A DNA stretch of 64,000 nt from CAZIHO01 sp964538875. Lineage in GTDB: Bacteria; Pseudomonadota; Gammaproteobacteria; Chromatiales; Chromatiaceae. The stretch spans positions 1 through 64,000 of the forward strand of contig CAZIHO010000002.1 of NCBI GenBank assembly GCA_964538875.1, written 5' to 3'. The position numbers and the translations under genes were made by a program. Under the pieces are notes generated by a model, which was not told the origin of the DNA, did no database searches, and saw only the letters and a list, made by a program, of their open reading frames with translations. Position 1 is the first letter of the stretch, and each line of letters opens with the position of its first letter. Positions 8,978 to 17,200 of this stretch are shown one piece after another.

Positions 8978-9167
8978 ACCGGCCGCTCCGGGAAGCGGTG
9001 TTCTGGAAAAAATGTCATGGAAGTCAAATTAATAGCGATTTTTTGTAACAAATCGCTTGATGTTTAGGGCGCGCCTTGCCATGCTTATGCGGAAAATGGC
9101 CGCCCGACCCCCAGCGGCCCCTTTTGCACGGAGCCTTTTACTCTTGATCATGATGAGGCAATTGAAC

Positions 9168-10226
9168 ATGAGCACCCGAGTAGCCGGCCTGATCGCCGGA
9201 ATGTTGCTGGTGTTGGGACCCACTCTCACCTGGGGCCTGAGTACCACCCCCAGTAATCCAGGGTTCGGAGATACGGTCTATTCCCAGGCCCAGTTAGACG
9301 CCGCCATTGCCAGCGCCAAGGTGGCGGGGCGCCAGGAGGCCGCTATCGAGTGCATCGCCAACCCCAAGAATTGCGGGTGTGCCGCCGACATGGGCATCAA
9401 TCCCTGCGGTGTCACCCTGTCTGCGGTGCTGTCCAGCGCCAAATACGGCGAAACCGAGCCCAACGACCATATCGTGGCGGCCGATGCCATGGTGCAGGGG
9501 GTCAAATATTGGGGTCAGAGCCGGGACCTCCTCGACTGGGATTGGTTCTATGTCACCACCCAAGAACCCAACCAGCGGCTTACCATCAGCTTTACGGTGC
9601 CCAGCCGGGTGATCGAGGACATGACCCGTGTGTCCCAGGGCTGGTTGGTGGCGGTGCGGGACGCGGCCGGCAACACCTACGCCCAGTTCGACACCCGCTT
9701 TGCCTTGGATGACCTCTCCACCATCAATACCAACGAGTCCAAAGACATCAATTACCCGGTGTTTTTAGGACACGTGGGCACTTACTACATTACGGTGGTG
9801 CCCTCCATCGAGGATTCCTGCGAAACTGGCTGCGGCGCGGCGAGCATTCTTTACTGGCCCTACAACCTGGCGGTGGTGTTGGACTACTCCAACATGGAAG
9901 GCACCGCACCGGACGTGAATTTCCATGATGTGGAAATCGAGCCCAACAATGACAAGCAACACGCCAATCCCCTAGCGTCCGGCGTCACCATGTANNNNNN
10001 NNNNNNNNNNNNNNNNNNNNNNNNNNNNNNNNNNNNNNNNNNNNNNNNNNNNNNNNNNNNNNNNNNNNNNNNNNNNNNNNNNNNNNNNNNNNNNACCACC
10101 GACACCAACGCCCTCAACGTGGAGTACAACTTCACTTGGTGGGGCACCAAGCTCTATCCCTGGACCTATGGCACCGACGCTTATGATGCCTACCTGGAGC
10201 GCCCCTCCTGGTATCAGGATCGTTAA
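9168..10226 (+). CDS. secreted protein with PPC-like repeats, interrupted by an assembly gap
   Basis: From ATG 9168 (TGAGG about 10 nt upstream) the protein starts MSTRVAGLIAGMLLVLGPTLTWG, a clear signal peptide. The mature part has a small Cys-rich segment (ECIANPKNCGCAADMGINPC) and at least two units opening with ETEPNDH or EIEPNNDKQHANPL. These resemble the start of bacterial pre-peptidase C-terminal (PPC) domains, beta-sandwich modules of secreted proteases and adhesins. The open frame extends upstream to 9057, but that leader has no export logic. A 100-N gap (9995-10094) cuts the gene, so the true length is unknown and the last 43 residues (ending WYQDR) are joined only by assumption. 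No protease domain is visible. Confidence 0.65.
   Translation: MSTRVAGLIAGMLLVLGPTLTWGLSTTPSNPGFGDTVYSQAQLDAAIASAKVAGRQEAAIECIANPKNCGCAADMGINPCGVTLSAVLSSAKYGETEPNDHIVAADAMVQGVKYWGQSRDLLDWDWFYVTTQEPNQRLTISFTVPSRVIEDMTRVSQGWLVAVRDAAGNTYAQFDTRFALDDLSTINTNESKDINYPVFLGHVGTYYITVVPSIEDSCETGCGAASILYWPYNLAVVLDYSNMEGTAPDVNFHDVEIEPNNDKQHANPLASGVTMXXXXXXXXXXXXXXXXXXXXXXXXXXXXXXXXXXTTDTNALNVEYNFTWWGTKLYPWTYGTDAYDAYLERPSWYQDR
9995..10094. other. scaffold gap (100 N)
   Basis: Exactly 100 N, the conventional placeholder for a gap of unknown size. It follows the second EPN-type unit of the secreted protein, so collapsed repeats are a likely cause. Confidence 0.99.
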
Positions 10227-10263
10227 CTTAAGCTGATGCCCGGGCCTGGCGTCCGGGCGGTGA

Positions 10264-10308
10264 AAACGCCAACGCCCGCTGGCCCCTCGGCCGCGGGCGT
10301 TGGCGTTT
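10264..10308. terminator. strong bidirectional intrinsic terminator
   Basis: A perfect 16-bp stem: AAACGCCAACGCCCGC (10264-10279) against GCGGGCGTTGGCGTTT (10293-10308) with a 13-nt loop. It lies between the converging secreted-protein and GlcD-like genes, with A residues on the left arm and T residues on the right, so it can end transcripts from both sides. Confidence 0.85.
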
Positions 10309-10333
10309 GGGGTCTGGTGCGGCCCCCCGTAGG

Positions 10334-11734
10334 CTAGGCGTCCGGCAAGCCCTTGCCCGGATTCAGGATTCCCCTAGGATCGAATTGACGCTTGATGGCC
10401 CGCATCAACTCCAGGCTGACCGGACCCAACTCGTCGGCGATATGGTCCCGCTTTTCCAGGCCCACGCCATGTTCGCCGGACAGGGTGCCATCCAACCGCA
10501 ATACCAGGTGAAAGACTTCCCCTAGGCAGTCCTGGGCCCGCTCCATTTGGCCGGGGATGGCCGGGTTCAGCAGCAAATTGGTGTGCAGGTTGCCATTCCC
10601 GGCGTGGCCGAAGTTGACGATGGGGATGCCATAGCGGCCCGAAATGGCTTGGAGCCCCGCGACCAGTTCCGGAATCCGGGACACGGGCACCACCACGTCC
10701 TCGTTGATTTTCTTGGGCGCCGCCTTGCGCAGCGCCGGCGATAGGGCCTTGCGCGCCTTCCAAAGGGCGGCGGTCTCTGCGGCGCTGCTCGCTACCCCCA
10801 GTTCCAGCAGGCCGGGCACCCGGGCGGCGTCTGCCACTGCGTCCGCGGCCCGCTCGATGCAGGCGGCCGGCCCATCCACCTCGATCATCAGCAGGGCGCC
10901 GGCCCCGTCCGGCAGCCGCAGTCCGCCGTGGTCCCGGGCCAGGGCCAGGGCGGCGGCATCCATGATTTCCAGCGCGCAGGGGGTGACAGGTTGAGCCATG
11001 ATGGCGGCCACCGCCGCCGCCGCCCCGTCGATGTGGTCATACACCGCTCGCAGGGCGCGTTTGGCTTCCGGCAGTGGCGTGAGGCGCAGGGTTGCCTGGG
11101 TGATGATGCCTAGGGTTCCCTCGGAGCCGATCAATAGCCGGGTGAGGTCATAGCCCACCACGCCCTTGGTGGTGCGCACGCCGGTCTTGAGCAGTGCGCC
11201 GGTGCCGGTGACTGCCCGCAGGCCGAGGGTATTGTCCCGGGGGGTGCCGTATTTCACCGCCCGGGGCCCGGCGGAGTTGTAGGCCAGATTGCCGCCCAGG
11301 GTGCAGACCGCCGCGCTGGTGGGGTCCGGCGGCCAGAAGAAGCCCCGCTCCGCCAGCGCCCCTTGCAGGGCCTCGTTGGTGACGCCGGGTTCCACCACCG
11401 CCAGGCGGTCGTCCGGCGCTATTTCCAGGATGCGGTTCATCCGCTCCAGGGACAGGACGATGCCGCCCCGGTCCGGAACCGTGGCGCCGGTGGTGCCGGT
11501 GCCCCGGCCCCGGGGTATTAGAGGAATACCCTCCTGGTGGCAGAGGGCTACCAGGGCCTGGACCTCCGCTTCCTGGGTGGCGAACACCACCGCCTGGGGC
11601 ATGGCCTGGCGGCGGCTGTTGTCGTAGCCGTAGGACCAGCGACCGGCGGGTTCCAGCAGCAGGGCACCGGCTCCGAAAATTTCCCGGAGCCGGGCCAGGG
11701 CCGACGCCCCCAGGTCCTGGCTAGAGGTACTCAA
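10334..11734 (-). CDS. FAD-linked oxidase, GlcD / D-lactate dehydrogenase-like
   Basis: Flavoprotein of the vanillyl-alcohol oxidase superfamily that oxidises a 2-hydroxy acid such as glycolate, D-lactate or 2-hydroxyglutarate. The 466 residues contain the PCMH-type FAD domain (PRGRGTGTTGATVPDRGG near 93-110, TLGGNLAYNSAGPRAVKYG, VVGYDLTRLLIGSEGTLGI) and the C-terminal oxidase domain with NFGHAGNGNLHTN and SGEHGVGLEK. The glycolate oxidase partners GlcE and GlcF are absent, so I do not assign a gene symbol. The start appears to be TTG 11734 with AAGG upstream. It overlaps the 3' end of dolP by 14 bp, making it the last gene of the lpoA-yraN-diaA-dolP run. Confidence 0.9.
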   Translation of the reverse strand: MSTSSQDLGASALARLREIFGAGALLLEPAGRWSYGYDNSRRQAMPQAVVFATQEAEVQALVALCHQEGIPLIPRGRGTGTTGATVPDRGGIVLSLERMNRILEIAPDDRLAVVEPGVTNEALQGALAERGFFWPPDPTSAAVCTLGGNLAYNSAGPRAVKYGTPRDNTLGLRAVTGTGALLKTGVRTTKGVVGYDLTRLLIGSEGTLGIITQATLRLTPLPEAKRALRAVYDHIDGAAAAVAAIMAQPVTPCALEIMDAAALALARDHGGLRLPDGAGALLMIEVDGPAACIERAADAVADAARVPGLLELGVASSAAETAALWKARKALSPALRKAAPKKINEDVVVPVSRIPELVAGLQAISGRYGIPIVNFGHAGNGNLHTNLLLNPAIPGQMERAQDCLGEVFHLVLRLDGTLSGEHGVGLEKRDHIADELGPVSLELMRAIKRQFDPRGILNPGKGLPDA

Positions 11735-12317
11735 AGACCTTGACGACCCGGCGGACGCCGCTCACGTAGCGAGCTTTTTGGACCGTCGCTTCTGCTTCTT
11801 CCGGGGTGACGATGCCCATCAAGAACACCACGCCCTTTTCAGTGACCACCTTGATGCGGGTCGGATCAAAGTCGTGGCGGCGGATTTCAACCAGGGCGAT
11901 CTTGACCCGCGAGGTGATGTAGGCATCCTCGCTGCTGCGTTGCAGGCTGGCCCGGTCGCCCACCAGGATTTCGTCTACTACCCGCCGTACTTGGGGAACG
12001 TCCTGGGTCATGCGCACGATCCGCTCTTTGACATAGGGGTCATCCACCTGGCCGGTCAAGAGCACGATTCTGTTGTAACTGGTGACGCCGACGCTGGCAT
12101 GGGTGGCGATGTCCGGGTTATCCGAGATACGGGCGCTGGCCTTGATTTCGATGGTGTCGTCATCGACCTGCACGCCGGCCGCACGGCGGTCGTGGGCCAT
12201 GGTGGCACCCACGGCGGCGGCACCGATGATGATGGGCGCGGCGCATCCCGCCACTTGGGAACTCAGCCAGGCGATGGCCAGAATAGACAAGATTTGTTTG
12301 CTAACTGATGGCAGCAT
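11721..12317 (-). CDS. dolP: outer-membrane lipoprotein with two BON domains
   Basis: DolP (YraP) is an outer-membrane lipoprotein that supports envelope integrity and localises to division sites. The N terminus is a lipoprotein signal ending in the lipobox QVAGC. After the cysteine come a glycine/alanine-rich linker and two BON domains, the first around ASVGVTSYNRIVLLTGQVDD and the second around VVTEKGVVFLMGIVTPEEA. I chose ATG 12317, which has GGGAG 8 nt upstream; an ATG 21 bp further out has no ribosome site. It lies downstream of diaA by 26 bp in the order found in E. coli and Pseudomonas. Confidence 0.92.
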   Translation of the reverse strand: MLPSVSKQILSILAIAWLSSQVAGCAAPIIIGAAAVGATMAHDRRAAGVQVDDDTIEIKASARISDNPDIATHASVGVTSYNRIVLLTGQVDDPYVKERIVRMTQDVPQVRRVVDEILVGDRASLQRSSEDAYITSRVKIALVEIRRHDFDPTRIKVVTEKGVVFLMGIVTPEEAEATVQKARYVSGVRRVVKVFEYL

Positions 12318-12343
12318 GGGGTGTCTCCCTGGGAGCATGAGGT

Positions 12344-12937
12344 TTAGGTCTGGCCGCCGAGCAGTTGCTCATCCACCAGATCACAGAGGCAATGGATGAC
12401 CAGGATATGCACTTCCTGGATGCGGGCGGTGGATTCTGCCGGCACCCGAATCTCCAGGTCGCCGGGATGCAGCCGGTCCGCCACCTCGCCTCCGTCCCGG
12501 CCGGTGAGGGCGACGACCAGCATTTCTTTGTCGTGGGCGGCATCTACCGCCGCCGCCAGGTTGGGCGAATGGCCGCTGGTGGTAATGGCCAGCAACAGGT
12601 CGCCCGGTTGGCCGAGGGCCCGGATCTGCCGGGAGAACACCTCGTCAAAATGAAAGTCATTGGCGATGGAGGTCAGGGTGGAACTATCCGTGGTCAAGGC
12701 GATGGCCGGCAGGCCGGGACGTTCCCGTTCGAAGCGATTGATCATCTCGGCGGCGAAATGCTGGGCGTCTGCGGCGGAGCCGCCGTTGCCGCAGGCCAGA
12801 ATTTTGCCGTCCTGCAGCAACTGGCCGACGATCATCTGGGCGGCGCGGGCGATGAGGGTCGGCAAGCGCTCGGCGGCCCGTTGTTTGACTTGGATGCTGG
12901 CGTCGAATAACTCGGCGGCGCGTCGGCTGAGATCCAT
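12344..12937 (-). CDS. diaA: DnaA initiator-associating protein / SIS-domain phosphoheptose isomerase family
   Basis: A 197-residue single SIS-domain protein close to GmhA. It has the ACGNGGSAADAQHFAAEM phosphosugar-binding segment, ALTTDSSTLTSIANDF, and AITTSGHSPN. DiaA forms tetramers that bind DnaA and promote initiation at oriC, while GmhA isomerises sedoheptulose 7-phosphate in LPS core synthesis. Sequence alone separates the two poorly, but position between yraN and dolP is the hallmark of diaA (yraO), so I favour that assignment. The start ATG 12937 is well defined by the family N terminus. Confidence 0.88.
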   Translation of the reverse strand: MDLSRRAAELFDASIQVKQRAAERLPTLIARAAQMIVGQLLQDGKILACGNGGSAADAQHFAAEMINRFERERPGLPAIALTTDSSTLTSIANDFHFDEVFSRQIRALGQPGDLLLAITTSGHSPNLAAAVDAAHDKEMLVVALTGRDGGEVADRLHPGDLEIRVPAESTARIQEVHILVIHCLCDLVDEQLLGGQT

Positions 12938-13016
12938 GGGGGTCCCCGGTGGCTGACAAATTCGGCCTCATTATCCCACTTCGCCGGGCAAGCCCAAGGA
13001 CCGGCCTGGCAGCGCC

Positions 13017-13376
13017 TCAATCAGCGCGGAACGCGTCCCGCAGCCATTCGATGCGGTCCGGGCCGCTGATGGCCAGCACGTCGAAGCGGCAGTCCCGAAC
13101 CGGGGGATTATTCAGCAAATAATGCTCGGCGGCGCTCTGGATGCGCCGGCGTTTGCTGGCGGTGATGCTTTCCAGGGCGGAGCCGAAGCCGTCGCCGCGC
13201 CGGTAGCGTACTTCCACAAACACCAGGCAGGGGCCATCGCCCATGACGAGGTCGATTTCTCCCAGGCGACAGCGATAGTTGCGCGCCACTAACCGCAAAC
13301 CCTGTTTGGCCAGATACTCGCAGGCCAGGGCTTCCTTGGCGGCGCCAATGGCGGGCGCGCTGGTGGTCCTGGCCAC
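13017..13376 (-). CDS. yraN: UPF0102 family protein, endonuclease-like fold
   Basis: The 119-residue protein has the UPF0102 pattern: GAAKEALACEYLAKQGL at the N terminus, RNYRCRLGEIDLVMGDG, LVFVEVRYRRGDGFG, and the helix RRIQSAAEHYL. The E-x-D plus E-V-R/K arrangement is that of Holliday-junction-resolvase-like nucleases, but no biochemical role is established. It starts at GTG 13376, 4 bp after the stop of lpoA, and so is probably translated from the lpoA message. Confidence 0.92.
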   Translation of the reverse strand: MARTTSAPAIGAAKEALACEYLAKQGLRLVARNYRCRLGEIDLVMGDGPCLVFVEVRYRRGDGFGSALESITASKRRRIQSAAEHYLLNNPPVRDCRFDVLAISGPDRIEWLRDAFRAD

Positions 13377-13380
13377 GGGC

Positions 13381-15312
13381 CTAGTGCGCCGGATCCGGGC
13401 GTTTGGCGAGGGGCTCGGGGCCCTGCTCGCCCATGCGCGCCCAAGTCAGGCGCCGCTGGATGGTTTGACGGGGACCCAGGGATAACTGGCCAGTGGTGCC
13501 ACCCACGATCGCCTGGGGATTCTCCGCCCAGTTGTCCAGTTCATGGGCGATTCGGTAGGCGTCCAGCCCCATGGCGAATAGCCGCAGGTTCAGGCCCTGC
13601 CGGTTGCCCACCGCCCCCGCCAAGCGCCGCATACCCAAGGGGTCCTCACTGTTGGGCAACAACACCCAGGGCAGGTCTGGGAAGGTCAGTCCAACCAAAT
13701 CCCGGTCGGTGGACGGGTTGGGGCGGCCCCCATAGGCGTGGGAGGTGGCGTAAACCCGTACCTGGGGCGGACGCTTGTCCCGTACTTGGGGCCACAGCTT
13801 GGCCGCCTTGTCGGGACCGGGCGCCACCAGGAATAGGGCGGTGGGCAGGTCCGAATCCTTGACCAGTTCCAGCAACTGGTCGATGGCTCCTTCCTGATTG
13901 GTCGTCTCCGGGTTGTATTGGTGATGGCCGGCTAGCCGCCCGCCCAGGCCCTCCCAGCGGGAGCGGAAACTGTCCCGTAGCCGGTCACCCCAGGCGCCCT
14001 GGGGCAGCAGGCTGATGGCGATGCGTGCGCCATCGGCCCAGGCTTGCTCCGCCGCCTGCCGGGCTTCGTCTTCCGGATCCAGGGAGAATTGGAGCAATTG
14101 GGGCGGCAGATGGGCAGTGGTCGCCACGCGGTTGAGGGCCACCACCGGCAGCGGCAACTGCTCGGCGCGGGCCAACTGCTCCACCGCCTCCTTGGCCAGG
14201 GGGCCGATGACCAGCTTGGCGCCCTCGTCGGCGGCCTTCTGCACCAGTTCCCTGGCGAGGGCCGGGTCGGATGCGTCGTAATAGCGCAGTTGCACCCGCA
14301 ATTCCGGGAGTTCGGCCTGGTTGGCCGCTTCCAGACCGGCGCGAATGGCGGCGCCGAATTCTGCGAACTTGCCGCCTTCCGGCAGGAGCACGGCGATGTT
14401 GTCGGAACCGGCTTTGACTTCTGGTGCCTGGGTTCCCGGCGCCGCTACGTCCGGCGCGGTGCCGCTGGCATCAGTCAGCGCCGGCGGGGCCGGTTCGACC
14501 GGCCGCTCCGCCTCCAAGGGGACTTCCGCCAGGCTGGGAGGCGGGGCATCCGGGTCATCCAACACCTGAGCCAGCACCGGATGGCTCGGGTGTTGTTCCA
14601 GCCACTCGCCCAGGCGGGTGTTCCGGGTCTTGCCGGGTTCGGTGGCCTTGAAGATCCGCGCCAGGTCCATCCAGCCACCGAGCAAATTACCAGCGGCGGG
14701 GCGCAGTAATTCAATGGAGGTGTCGGTCATCTGGCGCAGGCTGCCCAGCAATTTCCGCTGGTTGGCGGCCCGTTCCTGGCGCTCTTCGAGCAGCAGGTCC
14801 AACTCGGCCCGGGCCTTGGCACTATCCAACAGGTGGCCGGTTTGATGAAACGCCTCGGCCCGGTCTGCCAGGTAGCGATGCTGGAGATCCGGCGGCGCCA
14901 TATGGGTCGGCGCCTTGGCCAGGAATTCCATGGCCTGGTTGGGGCGCTCCCGGGCCAGGGCGATCTCGGCCCGAATCAGGCGTAGCCAGAGAGCCTGGTC
15001 GGCTTTCAAGGGGGAACGGGCCAGGCCGTCCAGGATGCTGAGCGCTTCTGGTTCCCGATGGGCCTTGACCAGGCTATCCGCTCCGCGTAAGCGCAAATCA
15101 TAAAGAAGGGGCGGAGTCGCACGGCCAGCGAGTTCAGCGGCCAGTTGGGCGGCAGGGGTCCAATGGCGCTTGGATTCCAGGTTGGTCAAACGCGCCAATT
15201 CGTCGGCCCGGGGCGGCGGCGCCGGTTCCCCGGACGGGGGGGTGGCGCAGGCGCCGAGCAGCAGGGCAAGCGCGGTCAAAGCGAGCAATAGGCGGCTGGA
15301 AATCATCTGCAT
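13381..15312 (-). CDS. lpoA: penicillin-binding protein activator LpoA (outer-membrane lipoprotein)
   Basis: LpoA is an outer-membrane lipoprotein that reaches through the periplasm to stimulate PBP1a. The 643-residue protein starts with a lipoprotein signal and lipobox LLLGACATP. An N-terminal helical TPR-like domain (about 30-260) is followed by a Pro/Ala-rich linker (about 265-300) and a C-terminal domain resembling a periplasmic binding protein, beginning DNIAVLLPEGGKFAEFGAAIRAG and including KLVIGPLAKEAVEQLA and FLVAPGPDKAAKLWPQ. It is divergent from rsmI, as in E. coli and Pseudomonas. PBP1a itself is not in this window. Confidence 0.93.
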   Translation of the reverse strand: MQMISSRLLLALTALALLLGACATPPSGEPAPPPRADELARLTNLESKRHWTPAAQLAAELAGRATPPLLYDLRLRGADSLVKAHREPEALSILDGLARSPLKADQALWLRLIRAEIALARERPNQAMEFLAKAPTHMAPPDLQHRYLADRAEAFHQTGHLLDSAKARAELDLLLEERQERAANQRKLLGSLRQMTDTSIELLRPAAGNLLGGWMDLARIFKATEPGKTRNTRLGEWLEQHPSHPVLAQVLDDPDAPPPSLAEVPLEAERPVEPAPPALTDASGTAPDVAAPGTQAPEVKAGSDNIAVLLPEGGKFAEFGAAIRAGLEAANQAELPELRVQLRYYDASDPALARELVQKAADEGAKLVIGPLAKEAVEQLARAEQLPLPVVALNRVATTAHLPPQLLQFSLDPEDEARQAAEQAWADGARIAISLLPQGAWGDRLRDSFRSRWEGLGGRLAGHHQYNPETTNQEGAIDQLLELVKDSDLPTALFLVAPGPDKAAKLWPQVRDKRPPQVRVYATSHAYGGRPNPSTDRDLVGLTFPDLPWVLLPNSEDPLGMRRLAGAVGNRQGLNLRLFAMGLDAYRIAHELDNWAENPQAIVGGTTGQLSLGPRQTIQRRLTWARMGEQGPEPLAKRPDPAH

Positions 15313-15434
15313 GTTGGATAACGCCTTGTTACCTGGATCCGTTAGGCTGGGAAACTTAACCTATTCCGGGTCCCAGGGTGGGGCCACGGGCTCCGTGGCT
15401 CAAAAAAGCTGAAGTATGTTTTTGGGGCAATGAG

Positions 15435-16289
15435 GTGTCAAACGATCCCGGCATCCTATTTGTGGTGGCGACTCCCATCGGCAACCTGGCGGACATGGGC
15501 CAGCGCGCCCTAGAGACACTCCGCCAAGTGGATTTGGTGGCCGCCGAGGATACCCGGCAAACCCGGGTTTTGCTGCGGCACTACGGGCTTAATCCGCCCA
15601 TGGTGTCTTATCAGGAACACAACGAGGAGGAAATGGTCCCCCGCCTGGTGCGAGAAATCGGCCAGGGCCGGCGCATCGCCCTGGTGTCCGACGCGGGGAC
15701 GCCCCTGGTCAGCGACCCCGGCTATCGGTTGGTGCGGGCGGTCCGGGATCAGGGGTGGTCAGTGGTGGCCATTCCCGGCCCCAGCGCCCTGTTGTGCGCG
15801 CTGGCGGCGGGGGGGCTGCCGACGGACCGGTTCCTGTTTGCCGGCTTTCCGCCCCGTACCGGCGCCAAGCGCCAGAGCTGGCTCGCCGCCTTGGCCAGCG
15901 AGCCGGGCACCCTGGTGCTCTATGAATCCAGCCACCGGGTCATGGATACGCTGGCGGATTTGGACCAGGTGTTCGGCACCGCGCGACGCCTGGTGCTGGC
16001 CCGGGAATTGACCAAGATCCATGAAACCTTCCTGGAGGGGAGCGCCGCTGAAGTGCTGGAACGTTTGCGCCGGGATCCGGACCAACGCAAGGGCGAACAT
16101 GTGCTGCTGATCGAGGGCGCCGGCACCGGCAAGGCCGATCTGGACCCCGCCAGCGAACGCCTGCTGCGGCTGTTGTTGGAAGAACTGCCGGTCAAGCAGG
16201 CGGTGGCCCTGGCCGCCCGGATCAGCGAATTGCCCCGTAACCGCCTGTATCGCCTGGCCATGGCCATCCAGGGCCAAGCGTCCGGTTAG
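15435..16289 (+). CDS. rsmI: 16S rRNA (cytidine(1402)-2'-O)-methyltransferase
   Basis: RsmI methylates the 2'-OH of C1402 in the ribosomal decoding centre using SAM. Family motifs are VVATPIGNLADM near the N terminus, AAEDTRQTRVLLRHYGL, SDAGTPLVSDPGYRLV, IPGPSALLCALAAGGLPTDRFLFAGFPP and YESSHR. An open frame reaches back to ATG 15378, but GTG 15435 gives 284 residues, almost the E. coli length, and leads straight into the conserved core with TTTGGGG upstream. The gene lies 54 bp before rnpB and is divergent from lpoA. Its functional partner RsmH, acting on the same nucleotide, lies about 1.4 kb downstream. Confidence 0.95.
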   Translation: MSNDPGILFVVATPIGNLADMGQRALETLRQVDLVAAEDTRQTRVLLRHYGLNPPMVSYQEHNEEEMVPRLVREIGQGRRIALVSDAGTPLVSDPGYRLVRAVRDQGWSVVAIPGPSALLCALAAGGLPTDRFLFAGFPPRTGAKRQSWLAALASEPGTLVLYESSHRVMDTLADLDQVFGTARRLVLARELTKIHETFLEGSAAEVLERLRRDPDQRKGEHVLLIEGAGTGKADLDPASERLLRLLLEELPVKQAVALAARISELPRNRLYRLAMAIQGQASG

Positions 16290-16343
16290 CCGGCCGGCAC
16301 CGGCCGGGCCAGATTGGGTCCATATGCTGTTAACATGGATAGC

Positions 16344-16776
16344 GGAGAGGGAGCCGGCTGGATGGTCGCTGTTCCGCCGCCTCGACCTGCCGGGTTCGGT
16401 CTTTGGCCGGGTCCGGTGGGGCGCAGTGGCGGGAGGGAGGAAAGTCCGGGCTCCATAGGGCAGGGTGCCAGGTAACGCCTGGGGGGCGCGAGCCTACGGA
16501 AAGTGCCACAGAAAATATACCGCCCTTGCCGTGCTGGGATGGGCCTTGGGCCGGTCCCGGTTGGCAAGGGTAAGGGTGAAATGGTGCGGTAAGAGCGCAC
16601 CGCGCTCCTGGCAACAGGAGCGGCAGGGTAAACCCCACCCGGAGCAAGACCAAATAGGGGAGCATCGGTGTGGCCCGCACTGCTCCCGGGTAGGTCGCAA
16701 GAGGCGCATGGTGACATGCGCCCTAGATGAATGACCGTCCACGACAGAACCCGGCTTATAGGCTGACTCCCTCTCC
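16344..16776 (+). ncRNA. rnpB: RNase P RNA, bacterial type A
   Basis: Catalytic RNA that matures tRNA 5' ends. The ends pair as the P1 helix: GGAGAGGGAG (16344-16353) with CTCCCTCTCC (16767-16776). Universally conserved segments occur in order: GAGGAAAGTCC (16437-16447), ACAGAAA near 16508, GGGTAAACCCC at 16626, AGCAAGACCAAATAG near 16642, and the 3' block ACAGAA (16744-16749) with GGCTTATAG just after. At about 433 nt it is longer than the roughly 380-nt E. coli RNA, the extra length probably lying in peripheral helices (for example GCGCATGGTGACATGCGC near 16704). Position between rsmI and mraZ is conserved in gammaproteobacteria. Confidence 0.96.
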
Positions 16777-17055
16777 ACCTGCTATTTTCGCCAGCTTCTC
16801 AATCCTCTTCGCTTGACCGGCGGCCGGCCGACCCGGTGTTTCGTTTCCGGTGGCAGCGCCTCGGGGCGTCCACCGCATCCAGGGGCCGGCCCCTCAGCGA
16901 CTCCCCCGCTGGTTGAGTAAAAGTCCCTAATACGGGGCTCGCCCAAGAACCCGTTTCTTTAGATTCCGTTCAAGGCGAATCCTGATTCTGCCCGCGACAT
17001 TTGCCCCGTTACTCTAAGTCACTGACTGGTCAGGGGTAAAAAGCCCTTTTTGAAC
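16777..17055. other. intergenic stretch upstream of the dcw promoter, no gene seen
   Basis: This noncoding stretch follows rnpB. It contains no supported open frame and no clear T-tailed hairpin for rnpB. The segment AAAAAGCCCTTTTT near 17038 is a small palindrome with too short a loop to be a terminator. Confidence 0.6.
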
Positions 17056-17084
17056 TTGACGGGCCGGTGGGGCGTGCTTATGAT
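17056..17084 (+). promoter_or_regulatory. sigma70-type promoter of the dcw cluster
   Basis: TTGACG (17056-17061) and TATGAT (17079-17084) are separated by 17 bp, close to the ideal sigma70 spacing. Transcription would begin around 17091, directly at the MraZ-box repeats and about 110 bp before mraZ. In E. coli the main dcw promoter likewise sits just upstream of mraZ. Confidence 0.8.
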
Positions 17085-17093
17085 GGCGTTCAG

Positions 17094-17118
17094 TGGGGAA
17101 AGGTGGGGAAAAAGGGTG
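17094..17118 (+). promoter_or_regulatory. MraZ operator (TGGG repeats)
   Basis: TGGGG at 17094-17098 and TGGGG at 17104-17108 are spaced by 10 bp, with a degenerate third unit (GGGTG, 17114-17118) in the same register. MraZ is known to bind direct TGGG(A/G) repeats with 10-bp periodicity just downstream of its own promoter and repress it. The location right after the -10 box of the predicted promoter fits autoregulation. Confidence 0.7.
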
Positions 17119-17200
17119 GCAATACCCTTGACCGAGTGACCAGGTGGGGGGCGGCGAACCCGGAGGTTCAGGGGCGCCAAGGAAGATGGAGATAGGCAGC

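Noticed and set aside
8983..8998. small hairpin CCGCT/AGCGG after ptsP
   Set aside because: Only 5 bp of stem and no T run, too weak to call a terminator.
9057..9167. upstream extension of the secreted PPC-like protein
   Set aside because: The extra 37 residues would put a basic, mixed segment before the signal peptide, and the later ATG has a better ribosome site.
16781..17050. possible tRNA or second small RNA after rnpB
   Set aside because: No cloverleaf, T-loop motif or clear promoter-terminator pair could be found.
17038..17052. AAAAAGCCCTTTTT as a terminator for rnpB
   Set aside because: The palindrome would need a 2-nt loop, and most of the stem is A-T, so it would not form a stable terminator.
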